Positions 1-5,973 of a stretch of DNA of 10,043 nt are shown piece after piece (position 1 is the first letter of the stretch; every line of letters starts with the position of its first letter). The position numbers and the translations under genes are program-made. The stretch covers positions 1 to 10,043 of the forward strand of contig JAUIEY010000055.1 in NCBI GenBank assembly GCA_030429685.1, read 5' to 3'. The notes below the pieces were generated by a model. That model had not been told where the DNA came from. It ran no database searches and worked only from the letters and a program-made list of their open reading frames with translations. The DNA comes from Gammaproteobacteria bacterium (lineage in GTDB: Bacteria > Pseudomonadota > Gammaproteobacteria > Steroidobacterales > GCA-2729495).

Positions 1-146
1 ATGCCCTGTTTGTTGCCTTTGCGCCGGTCGAGGACCCGCGTATCGCCGTCGCGGTAATCGTCGAAAACGGCGGTAGTGGCAGCGGCGTGGCCGGGCCGGT
101 GGCTCGCACCGTGATAGACACCTACCTGGCCGACGCCGAACTGTAA
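1..146 (+). CDS. mrdA: Penicillin-binding protein 2 (elongation transpeptidase), C-terminal end only
   Basis: The window opens inside a gene whose codons start at position 3 and which ends at the TAA at 144-146; 47 complete residues are visible. The tail contains FVAFAPVEDPRIAVAVIVE, followed by a Gly-rich stretch and a VAGPVARTVIDTYL segment. This is the end of the transpeptidase domain of class B PBPs, just after the KTG box, and it closely resembles the PBP2 C-terminus. The family cross-links side-wall peptidoglycan in the periplasm as the partner of RodA. The active-site Ser and the KTG motif lie outside the window, so identity rests on the tail and on the rodA gene directly downstream. 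The stop overlaps the rodA start by one base (TAATG), which suggests translational coupling. PBP3/FtsI is a less likely alternative, because rodA and not a division gene follows. Confidence 0.88.
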   Translation, partial: ALFVAFAPVEDPRIAVAVIVENGGSGSGVAGPVARTVIDTYLADAEL

Positions 147-1267
147 TGGCGGTGCGGACCGACAGCGGCAATCGCTACAACCCTTTCAGCCGGTTGCTGC
201 AGCGCCTGCATATTGACCCGCCGCTGCTGGCCGGAATCTGCAGCGTGCTGCTGGTGGGCATTTTTGTGCTCTACAGCGCCTCGGGCAACAGCCTCGACAT
301 GTTGTGGGGTCAAGCCGCCCGCATCGGCCTGGCGGCGCTGGTTATGCTGGCCATCGCCCAGGTGCAACCGGTGTGGCTGCGGCGGGTCGCTCCGTGGCTG
401 TTCGTCATCGGGCTGATCATGCTGGTGCTGGTGCTGGTGCGCGGCGAGATGGGCGGCGGCGCGCAGCGCTGGCTGGACATCGGCGTACGCTTTCAGCCGT
501 CTGAACTCATGAAACTTGCGGTGCCTGCCATGCTGGCCTGGCTGCTCCATGAGCGCGCTCTGCCGCCTTCGCTGCTGACCATCGGCGGCCTGCTGTTGCT
601 GATCGCCATGCCGGTAGCCATGATCGCTTTGCAGCCCGATCTTGGCACCGCCATTCTGATCGGGCTGACCGGCGCAACGGTGATTTTCCTCGCCGGGATC
701 AGCCTGCGCCTGGTGTTTTTCTCAGCTGCAGCAACCCTGGCGGCCATGCCGCTGCTCTGGTATTTCATGCGGCCGTATCAGAAACAGCGTGTGCTGACGC
801 TGCTGAACCCCGAACAGGACCCGCTTGGTGCCGGCTATCACATCATCCAGTCCAAGATTGCGATCGGCTCCGGCGGTGGTTTCGGCAAAGGCTGGCTGAA
901 CGGCAGTCAGGGCCAGCTGGAATTCCTGCCGGAACGCTCCACGGACTTCATATTCGCTGTGATTGGCGAGGAATTCGGTTTTTTCGGGGTATCGGTGCTG
1001 CTGCTGTTGTATCTGATGATCGTGGCGCGCGGTTTTTACATTGCTGCAATGGCGCAAGACACCTTTTCGCGGCTGCTGGCGGGCGCCATCAGCTTCACCT
1101 TTTTTTTCTATGTCTTCGTGAATACCGCCATGGTAACGGGGCTGGTGCCGGTGGTGGGCGTGCCCCTGCCGCTGGTCAGCGCCGGCGGCACATCCATGGT
1201 GACCCTGTTGGCGGGTTTCGGTATTCTCATGTCCATTCAGACGCACCGGAAGCTGCTGCCAAGATGA
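146..1267 (+). CDS. rodA: RodA, SEDS-family peptidoglycan glycosyltransferase
   Basis: This 373-residue polytopic inner-membrane protein, of normal RodA length, polymerises lipid II into glycan strands for cell elongation, working with PBP2. Hydrophobic segments fill most of the chain. Family signatures are GGGAQRWLDIG (about residues 103-113) with QPSELMKLA just after it, ALQPDLGTA (161-169), the NPEQDPLGAGYHIIQS segment (221-236), and FLPERSTDFIFAVIGEE (260-276). That last segment holds Asp267, which aligns with the essential Asp262 of E. coli RodA. The C-terminal GVPLPLVSAGGTS (338-350) is the SEDS signature. The start ATG overlaps the upstream PBP2 stop by one base and has no clear ribosome-binding site, so coupling is likely. 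The stop overlaps the mltB start by four bases (ATGA). FtsW is the paralogous alternative, but the neighbours argue for RodA. A run of eight T at 1100-1107 lies in the coding sequence. Confidence 0.97.
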   Translation: MAVRTDSGNRYNPFSRLLQRLHIDPPLLAGICSVLLVGIFVLYSASGNSLDMLWGQAARIGLAALVMLAIAQVQPVWLRRVAPWLFVIGLIMLVLVLVRGEMGGGAQRWLDIGVRFQPSELMKLAVPAMLAWLLHERALPPSLLTIGGLLLLIAMPVAMIALQPDLGTAILIGLTGATVIFLAGISLRLVFFSAAATLAAMPLLWYFMRPYQKQRVLTLLNPEQDPLGAGYHIIQSKIAIGSGGGFGKGWLNGSQGQLEFLPERSTDFIFAVIGEEFGFFGVSVLLLLYLMIVARGFYIAAMAQDTFSRLLAGAISFTFFFYVFVNTAMVTGLVPVVGVPLPLVSAGGTSMVTLLAGFGILMSIQTHRKLLPR

Positions 1268-2280
1268 AACGGATTTTCCCCTTCGCAAAGCCTTATCTGG
1301 CTTTGCTCACTGCACTGTTACTTGCCGGCCCGGCAAACCCGGCGCTGGCGCTCGACCTTAAACGCGAGGATGTGCGCAGTTTTGTCGATGAACTGGTTGA
1401 CCAGCATGGACTGGATCGCGCTTATATCAATCAGGTGCTGGCGGGCAGCGCAACTCAGCAAAGTATCCTTGATGCCATGAGCCGGCCGGCGGAAAAGGTC
1501 AAGCCGTGGCATGAATACCGCGACATATTCCTGACCAGCAAACGCATAGACGCCGGGGTGGAATTCTACGGGCAGCATCGCGAAAGGCTGGAACAAATTG
1601 AAGCCGACACCGGTGTGCCGCCGGAAATGATCCTCGGCATCGTCGGCGTGGAAAGTTTTTTTGGCCGGATTACCGGCCGTCACCGTGTCGTTGATGCATT
1701 GGTAACGCTGGGTTTCGACTATCCGCCCCGGGCAAAATTTTTCCGCTCCGAATTGCAGCAGGTATTTCTGCTGGCGCAGGAAGAGCAGCTGCAACTTGAA
1801 GCACTGGTGGGCAGCTATGCTGGCGCGATGGGCCCGCCGCAGTTCATTCCCAGCAGCTACCGGGCTTATGCAGTGGATGGTGACGGTGATGGCAAGCGCG
1901 ACTTGATAGGCAGCTGGGATGACGTTCTGGCCAGCGTCGGTAATTACTTCGCAGTCCACAAATGGCGAGCCGGAGAACCGGTAGCCGCCAGCGCGTCGCT
2001 GACTGACCGGGCCACGGAATTGCCGTTGCAGACCAGCCTCAAACCCGGTTCCAGTGTGGGCAAACTAAGCGCTGCGGGCGTATTGTTTGCGACTGAACTG
2101 CACAGCGACGCCACAGCCGGATTGTGGCGGCTGGACGGCGCAGCCGGTGACGAGTACTGGGTCGGCTTCCACAACCTGTATGTCATCACCCGTTACAACC
2201 GCAGCGTCATGTACGCGCTGGCAGCCTGGCAGCTCGGCAATGCCATTATGGCTGCTGCAACAGACGGGGAGCCGTCATGA
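1264..2280 (+). CDS. mltB: MltB-type lytic murein transglycosylase (apparently soluble periplasmic form)
   Basis: This 338-residue periplasmic enzyme of the MltB/Slt35 family (GH103) cleaves glycan strands between MurNAc and GlcNAc, leaving 1,6-anhydroMurNAc ends. A signal peptide is visible: KR, a hydrophobic stretch (about residues 10-22), and a probable cut near ALA-LD (about 30). No cysteine sits at the cut, so there is no lipobox. The catalytic Glu is Glu130 in GIVGVESFFG, matching Glu162 of E. coli MltB (IGVE). Further signatures are SYAGAMGPPQFIPSSY (184-199), the acidic loop DGDGDGKRDL (205-214), which resembles the EF-hand calcium site of Slt35, and the C-terminal FHNLYVITRYNRSVMYA. 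It is joined by ATGA overlaps to rodA and rlpA, so it is translated within the elongation operon. The Pseudomonas gene at this place is sltB1. The symbol mltB is used in the family sense. Confidence 0.93.
   Translation: MKRIFPFAKPYLALLTALLLAGPANPALALDLKREDVRSFVDELVDQHGLDRAYINQVLAGSATQQSILDAMSRPAEKVKPWHEYRDIFLTSKRIDAGVEFYGQHRERLEQIEADTGVPPEMILGIVGVESFFGRITGRHRVVDALVTLGFDYPPRAKFFRSELQQVFLLAQEEQLQLEALVGSYAGAMGPPQFIPSSYRAYAVDGDGDGKRDLIGSWDDVLASVGNYFAVHKWRAGEPVAASASLTDRATELPLQTSLKPGSSVGKLSAAGVLFATELHSDATAGLWRLDGAAGDEYWVGFHNLYVITRYNRSVMYALAAWQLGNAIMAAATDGEPS
2266..2271 (+). promoter_or_regulatory. Strong ribosome-binding site for rlpA inside the end of mltB
   Basis: GGGGAG lies five bases upstream of the rlpA ATG at 2277, inside the last codons of mltB. 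It is the clearest Shine-Dalgarno match in the operon. Together with the ATGA overlap it fixes the rlpA start and allows ribosome loading independent of re-initiation. Confidence 0.6.
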
Positions 2281-3113
2281 CAGCAGGCCGCGCTGCCGCC
2301 CTGCTGGTCGCAGCCGCAGTGTTGCTGAACGCATGCAGCGCGACTCGCTGGGATAAACCCGCCGACAACCGTCAGGCGCAGGCACCGCTGCACCAGGACA
2401 TGACCCGCACGCGGCGGGGCAATCCGCCTTTTTATGAAGTGTTTGGTGTGCGCTACCAAGTCATGCCCAGCAGCACCGGCTACAAGGAACGCGGCATAGC
2501 ATCATGGTACGGCAAGAAGTTTCATGGCCAGCCCACCTCCAATGGCGAGCGCTACGACATGTATCGCATGACCGCTGCACACAAAACGCTGCCCCTGCCA
2601 ACCAATGTCAAAGTCACCAACCTGAAAAACGGCCGGTCTGTCATCGTGCGGGTAAATGATCGCGGCCCGTTCGTCAAAAACCGGTTGATTGATCTGTCGT
2701 TTGCTGCCGCGCGGGAACTTGACGTTGTCAATGCAGGCACCGCACCGGTGGAAATTGAGGCGCTGGAAACGGCCTATACCGGCGCCATTACCGTGGCATC
2801 GGCACCCGCAGGAACAGCACCGACCACCATGAATGCGCGGCCGCTAATGTACATTCAGGTGGGTGCTTTCGGTGAACCGGTGAATGCCCGCAACCTGGCA
2901 AGCCACCTGACCCGCCAGGGCGTTGCCAAAGTCTCGGTGCACACTTCTCCGGGCGAATCGCCCGAACTCTACCGGGTGCGCATCGGGCCGTTTGCAGAGA
3001 TCAGTGACTACGATCGGGTTGTTGCCCAGGTAAGTTCGCTGCAAATAACCCAGACCCGGCTGGTGGTCGAGGAGCCGGACGAAACCGATTACGCAGCCGC
3101 CGAACCCGAGTAA
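2277..3113 (+). CDS. rlpA: RlpA lipoprotein, septal/denuded-glycan lytic transglycosylase with SPOR domain
   Basis: This 278-residue outer-membrane lipoprotein has a lipobox LNAC with the lipidated Cys at residue 20, directly after an Ala/Leu-rich signal segment. The double-psi beta-barrel domain runs from about residue 70 to 163 (GIASWYGKKFHGQPTSNGE, AAHKTLPLPT, VRVNDRGPF). Glu91, His102 and Asp128 have exactly the spacing (11 and 26) of the P. aeruginosa catalytic residues Glu120, His131 and Asp157. This supports an active lytic transglycosylase that acts on glycan lacking stem peptides, rather than the catalytically questionable E. coli form. A linker rich in Ala, Thr and Pro leads to a C-terminal SPOR domain (about 188-265; MYIQVGAFGE, YRVRIGPF) that binds denuded glycans at division sites. 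The start is set by a good ribosome-binding site and by overlap with mltB. Confidence 0.95.
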   Translation: MTAGRAAALLVAAAVLLNACSATRWDKPADNRQAQAPLHQDMTRTRRGNPPFYEVFGVRYQVMPSSTGYKERGIASWYGKKFHGQPTSNGERYDMYRMTAAHKTLPLPTNVKVTNLKNGRSVIVRVNDRGPFVKNRLIDLSFAAARELDVVNAGTAPVEIEALETAYTGAITVASAPAGTAPTTMNARPLMYIQVGAFGEPVNARNLASHLTRQGVAKVSVHTSPGESPELYRVRIGPFAEISDYDRVVAQVSSLQITQTRLVVEEPDETDYAAAEPE

Positions 3114-3114
3114 C

Positions 3115-3118
3115 AGGA
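3115..3118 (+). promoter_or_regulatory. Ribosome-binding site (AGGA) for dacA, start ambiguous
   Basis: AGGA is the only Shine-Dalgarno-like sequence in the 8-base gap between rlpA and dacA. It is 3 bases from the first ATG (3122) and 12 bases from the second in-frame ATG (3131). Neither distance is ideal, so the site does not decide the start cleanly. Confidence 0.4.
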
Positions 3119-3121
3119 TCT

Positions 3122-4282
3122 ATGCCACACATGAAGTATCGATACGCACGAAATATTTTTCTTACTGCCGTTGCAGTGGTGCTGACCTTGCCGCAGAGTC
3201 TGTCGGCACAAATTGCCGCGCCCTCGCCGCCGCGACTCAATGCCAACGCCTATCTGCTGCTGGATTTCGCCAGTGGGCGCGTGCTTGCCAGCAAGAACGC
3301 GGATGCGCCGCTGGACCCGGCCAGCATCACCAAGCTGATGACAGCCTATGCGGTATTCCGTGCCATTCGCTCGGGGCAAATCAATATTGATGATGAGGTG
3401 CTGGTGAGTGAAAAAGCCTGGCGCACCCCGGGCTCGCGCATGTTTATTGAGGTGGGCAAACGTGTGCCGGTAGAACAACTGCTGCCCGGCATGATCGTGC
3501 AGTCCGGCAATGACGCGAGTGTCGCGCTGGCAGAGCATGTTGCCGGCACCGAGGAAACCTTCGCCGAAATCATGAATCAGCTGGCCGCCGAACTGGGCAT
3601 GACCAGCACCCGCTACCTGAACAGCACCGGGCTACCCGCCGATGGCCATCTGACCTCAGCCACGGATATTGCCAAGCTGGCATCTGCACTGATTGAGGAG
3701 TTCCCGGACTACTACAAGTGGTATTCGCAAAAGCAATACACCTACAACGGCATTACACAGGGCAACCGCAATGCACTGCTGTGGCGCGATGAAACCGTGG
3801 ATGGCATGAAAACCGGTTATACCGAGTCGGCGGGTTATTGCCTGGTGTCTTCGGCCGAGCGCGACGGCATGCGCCTGATCGCGGTGGTGCTGGGAACCCG
3901 CAGCCCGGCGGCACGGGCCAACGAATCACAAGCCTTGCTCAACTATGGATTCCGGTTTTTCGAAAGCGCCAAACTCTGGGATGCCGGTGAAGTGCTGACC
4001 AACGCCAGAGTCTGGAAAGGCGCAAGCGACAGCACCGGACTTGTCGTGCGCGAGCCGGTTTTCGTTGCAGTACCGCGAGGTGCGCTGGACAGCATTGAAA
4101 CTGACGTTGAGGTGCCGGCCAACATTGTCGCCCCGCTGAGTTCGGCCGAGTCTATCGGCACGGCCCATGCCCGTCTCGGTATTGAGACCCTGGCATCCGT
4201 GCCGGTGTTCAGTGATGCGGACATTCCGGCTGCCGGGCTTATTAGCAGCGCATGGGATGAACTATTGCTCTGGTTTGAGTAG
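3122..4282 (+). CDS. dacA: D-alanyl-D-alanine carboxypeptidase (PBP5/DacA family)
   Basis: This 386-residue class C penicillin-binding protein of normal family length removes the terminal D-Ala from pentapeptides in the periplasm and so limits cross-linking. A signal peptide is visible (basic KYRYAR, hydrophobic residues about 11-23, probable cut near LSA-Q at 29). The three active-site motifs are all present: SITK with nucleophile Ser68 and Lys71, SGN at 128-130, and KTG at 230-232. The PBP5-like C-terminal beta domain follows (about 290-355). The protein ends in an amphipathic stretch, AAGLISSAWDELLLWFE, of the kind that anchors PBP5-type enzymes to the outer face of the inner membrane. The start at 3122 was chosen as the longer reading. 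The ATG at 3131 would remove only three residues and gives an equally good signal peptide. The gene lies 8 bases after rlpA and 6 before ybeD. Confidence 0.96.
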   Translation: MPHMKYRYARNIFLTAVAVVLTLPQSLSAQIAAPSPPRLNANAYLLLDFASGRVLASKNADAPLDPASITKLMTAYAVFRAIRSGQINIDDEVLVSEKAWRTPGSRMFIEVGKRVPVEQLLPGMIVQSGNDASVALAEHVAGTEETFAEIMNQLAAELGMTSTRYLNSTGLPADGHLTSATDIAKLASALIEEFPDYYKWYSQKQYTYNGITQGNRNALLWRDETVDGMKTGYTESAGYCLVSSAERDGMRLIAVVLGTRSPAARANESQALLNYGFRFFESAKLWDAGEVLTNARVWKGASDSTGLVVREPVFVAVPRGALDSIETDVEVPANIVAPLSSAESIGTAHARLGIETLASVPVFSDADIPAAGLISSAWDELLLWFE

Positions 4283-4288
4283 CCAACC

Positions 4289-4555
4289 ATGGCCGACGAC
4301 GAAACACTGCTGGAATTCCCGGTAGCCTTTCCCATCAAGGCCATGGGACGCCAGAGCGATGCTTTTCGCCGGTGTGTTGTCGAAACCGTGGCATTGCATG
4401 CCGAATTTCACCCGCAGAACGACGTGCGCGAGCAAAGCAGCGCAAAAGGCAATTTCGTTTCTGTCACAGTAACATTCAGGGCAGAAAACAAAGCTCAGGT
4501 AGATTCCGTATATCAGGCCCTGCATGACCATGAACTGGTCCTGATGGTTTTCTGA
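4289..4555 (+). CDS. ybeD: YbeD/DUF493 family small protein
   Basis: This 88-residue protein matches the length (87 residues) and pattern of E. coli YbeD. An N-terminal LLEFPVAFPIKAMG aligns with LLEFPTPFTYKVMG, a central SSAKGNFVSVTVTF aligns with PSSKGNYHSVSITI, and the C-terminus is LVLMVF. There is no signal peptide or membrane segment, so it should be cytosolic. The E. coli structure has an ACT-like alpha/beta fold that resembles regulatory domains. No reaction is known, and a role in regulating lipoate metabolism has only been suggested from its constant place next to lipB. Here it again sits between dacA (6-base gap) and lipB (20-base gap). No strong ribosome-binding site is visible, so it may depend on coupling to dacA. 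Family membership is secure; function is unknown. Confidence 0.93.
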   Translation: MADDETLLEFPVAFPIKAMGRQSDAFRRCVVETVALHAEFHPQNDVREQSSAKGNFVSVTVTFRAENKAQVDSVYQALHDHELVLMVF

Positions 4556-4575
4556 GCCCGGACTGACTGCCGATC

Positions 4576-5211
4576 ATGACAGCAAGCCGACAGCCGGTCG
4601 TGATCCGCCGACACGGCCTGGCGGATTACGTACAGACCCTGCAGCAGATGCAGGACTTCACCCGCAACCGGAACGCTGCGACCCGCGATGAAATCTGGCT
4701 GCTGGAGCATCCGCCGGTGTTCACGCTGGGGACCAATGCCGACCCGGCGCATGTGCTGGCTCCCGGTGACATACCCGTGGTACAGGTTGATCGCGGCGGT
4801 CAGGTGACTTATCACGCGCCCGGCCAGTTGGTGGTTTATGTGCTGCTGGACCTGAAGCGGTTGCGACTCGGGATTCGGGAGCTGGTCTGCCGGCTGGAAA
4901 CAGCCATCATTGCAACGCTGGCTGACTATGGCGTAAATGCCGCGGGCCGCGAGGGCGCGCCAGGCGTTTACGTGGACGGCCAGAAAATCGCCAGTGTCGG
5001 CCTGCGCATCCGGCGCAACTGCAGTTATCACGGCATCGCTGTAAATGTAATGCCGGAACTGGAACCGTTCGCGCGCATCAATCCATGCGGCTATGAGCAG
5101 TTGCAGGTCACCAGCCTGGCGCAGCTCGGGGTGGATGTCGGCGTTGCCGAGTTTGGCGGCGCGCTGGCGCAGCAGCTTTGCAGTCAGCTCGATCTCGACG
5201 CCGCGGCCTGA
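4576..5211 (+). CDS. lipB: Octanoyl-[ACP]:protein N-octanoyltransferase (LipB)
   Basis: This 211-residue cytosolic enzyme moves octanoate from acyl carrier protein to a lysine of lipoyl domains (for example in pyruvate dehydrogenase and GcvH), the first step of lipoate assembly. Signatures are EHPPVFTLGTNAD (44-56), VDRGGQVTYHAPGQLVVY (71-88), and GQKIASVGLRI with the catalytic Lys137. Cys171 in INPCGYE is the second catalytic residue. The Lys-Cys spacing of 34 equals that of E. coli LipB (Lys135, Cys169). The length is typical. It is the last gene of the operon. Its last 28 bases overlap the end of murU on the other strand. The lipA gene (lipoyl synthase), which usually follows, is not present in the window, so it must lie elsewhere or be replaced. 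The start ATG has no strong ribosome-binding site. Confidence 0.97.
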   Translation: MTASRQPVVIRRHGLADYVQTLQQMQDFTRNRNAATRDEIWLLEHPPVFTLGTNADPAHVLAPGDIPVVQVDRGGQVTYHAPGQLVVYVLLDLKRLRLGIRELVCRLETAIIATLADYGVNAAGREGAPGVYVDGQKIASVGLRIRRNCSYHGIAVNVMPELEPFARINPCGYEQLQVTSLAQLGVDVGVAEFGGALAQQLCSQLDLDAAA

Positions 5212-5870
5212 TCGTTCAGCTGCTGATCCAGTTCGGCCAGCCGCTCCGGTGTGCCGACATCGCACCAGGCACCCGGCAGCAATTCACCACTGACCTGACC
5301 GGCATCCGCAGCCCGGCGCAACAACGGGGCCAGCGGAAACTTCCCGTCGCTGCAACCGGCAAACAAATCCGGATGCAACAGCGCGATACCGCTGTAGGTC
5401 AGCATGTTGGCGCCGCGGTTGACAACGCTGCCGGCTTGCAGGGAAAAATCGCCGGCAGGATTGTGCTCCGGGTTCGGGACCAGCAACAGGTGCGCCAGCC
5501 TGCCCGCCGCCAATGCGGGCAGCGCAAAATCCACCTCGGCCCAGACATCTCCGTTCACCAGCCAGAACGGCTCGGTGCCAAGCAGGCCGAGAGCGCGATA
5601 TACGCCGCCGCCGGTTTCCAGTGCGCTGTCTCCTTCATCGCTGATATGCAGCCGCATCCCGGCGGTATCGCACTGCTCCAGATGGTCGATCAGCCGGCGT
5701 TTTTGCCAGGCCACGTTCACCACCGTATCGCTGATACCGGCTGCAGCAAGCGCCTGCAGATGATAGTCAATAAGCGGCATGCCGCCGACTGTGAGCAGGG
5801 GCTTGGGCAACGCGTCGGTCAGCGGCCGCATCCGCTCGCCTCGTCCCGCAGCGAGTATCATCGCCTTCAT
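5184..5870 (-). CDS. murU: N-acetylmuramate alpha-1-phosphate uridylyltransferase (MurU-type nucleotidyltransferase)
   Basis: This 228-residue soluble nucleotidyltransferase begins MKAMILAAGRGERMRPLT, with LPKPLL next. This is the GxGxRxxPxT...PK nucleotide-binding signature of sugar-1-phosphate nucleotidyltransferases. LETGGG (84-89), LVNGDVW (104-110, with metal-binding Asp108) and WCDVGTPERL (202-211, with Asp204) fit MurU of Pseudomonas putida closely. MurU makes UDP-MurNAc from MurNAc-1-phosphate and UTP in the cell-wall recycling route that bypasses fosfomycin-sensitive MurA. A mannose- or glucose-1-phosphate nucleotidyltransferase is the alternative, but the short length and the place beside lptD favour MurU. 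It is divergent from lptD and convergent with lipB. The kinase partner AmgK is not adjacent. A weak GGA lies 7 bases before the start. The frame stays open for about 20 codons upstream but offers no ATG, GTG or TTG. Confidence 0.86.
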   Translation of the reverse strand: MKAMILAAGRGERMRPLTDALPKPLLTVGGMPLIDYHLQALAAAGISDTVVNVAWQKRRLIDHLEQCDTAGMRLHISDEGDSALETGGGVYRALGLLGTEPFWLVNGDVWAEVDFALPALAAGRLAHLLLVPNPEHNPAGDFSLQAGSVVNRGANMLTYSGIALLHPDLFAGCSDGKFPLAPLLRRAADAGQVSGELLPGAWCDVGTPERLAELDQQLNDQAAASRSS

Positions 5871-5933
5871 GTCTATGTCCGATAGATTCGCAGTTGTGGC
5901 TGACTCGCCGATACTAACCCGACTGGCAACAAG

Positions 5934-5973
5934 TTAGGGACGCAACACCGGCACTGCTCTATAATCGCCAGCA
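5934..5973 (+). promoter_or_regulatory. Probable lptD promoter with perfect -10 box next to the start codon
   Basis: In the 103-base divergent region between murU and lptD, a perfect TATAAT lies at 5960-5965. The best -35-like sequence is a weak TTAGGG at 5934-5939 with a long 20-base spacer, so the -35 call is doubtful. Transcription would begin near 5971-5974, which is at or within about three bases of the lptD ATG at 5974. No Shine-Dalgarno sequence is visible before the ATG. The E. coli lptD gene is controlled by sigma E, but I could not find a convincing sigma E promoter here. No clear promoter for murU on the other strand was seen. Confidence 0.45.

Noticed and set aside
422..439. Three perfect CTGGTG tandem units in rodA.
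   Set aside because: They encode Leu-Val-Leu-Val-Leu-Val in a membrane helix. Six-base units keep frame, so phase variation is not expected.
722..1959. Antisense open frames of about 190-210 residues opposite rodA and mltB (722-1288 and 1318-1959, minus).
   Set aside because: No family features and biased composition; the plus-strand genes carry complete family signatures. No start signal was seen.
5200..5207. GCCGCGGC palindrome near the end of lipB as a bidirectional terminator.
   Set aside because: It has no loop and no T run on either side, and such palindromes are common in GC-rich DNA.
4513..5885. Long open frames antisense to lipB (4513-5265, minus) and murU (5178-5885, plus).
   Set aside because: Both are compositional shadows in GC-rich DNA: rich in Arg, Gln, His and Ala, with no recognisable domain, and lying fully against LipB and MurU, whose catalytic motifs are intact.
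5871..5973. A remnant of amgK in the divergent region, because the murU frame stays open for about 20 codons upstream of its ATG.
   Set aside because: The short translated stretch has no recognisable AmgK motif, and an open frame this short is expected by chance.
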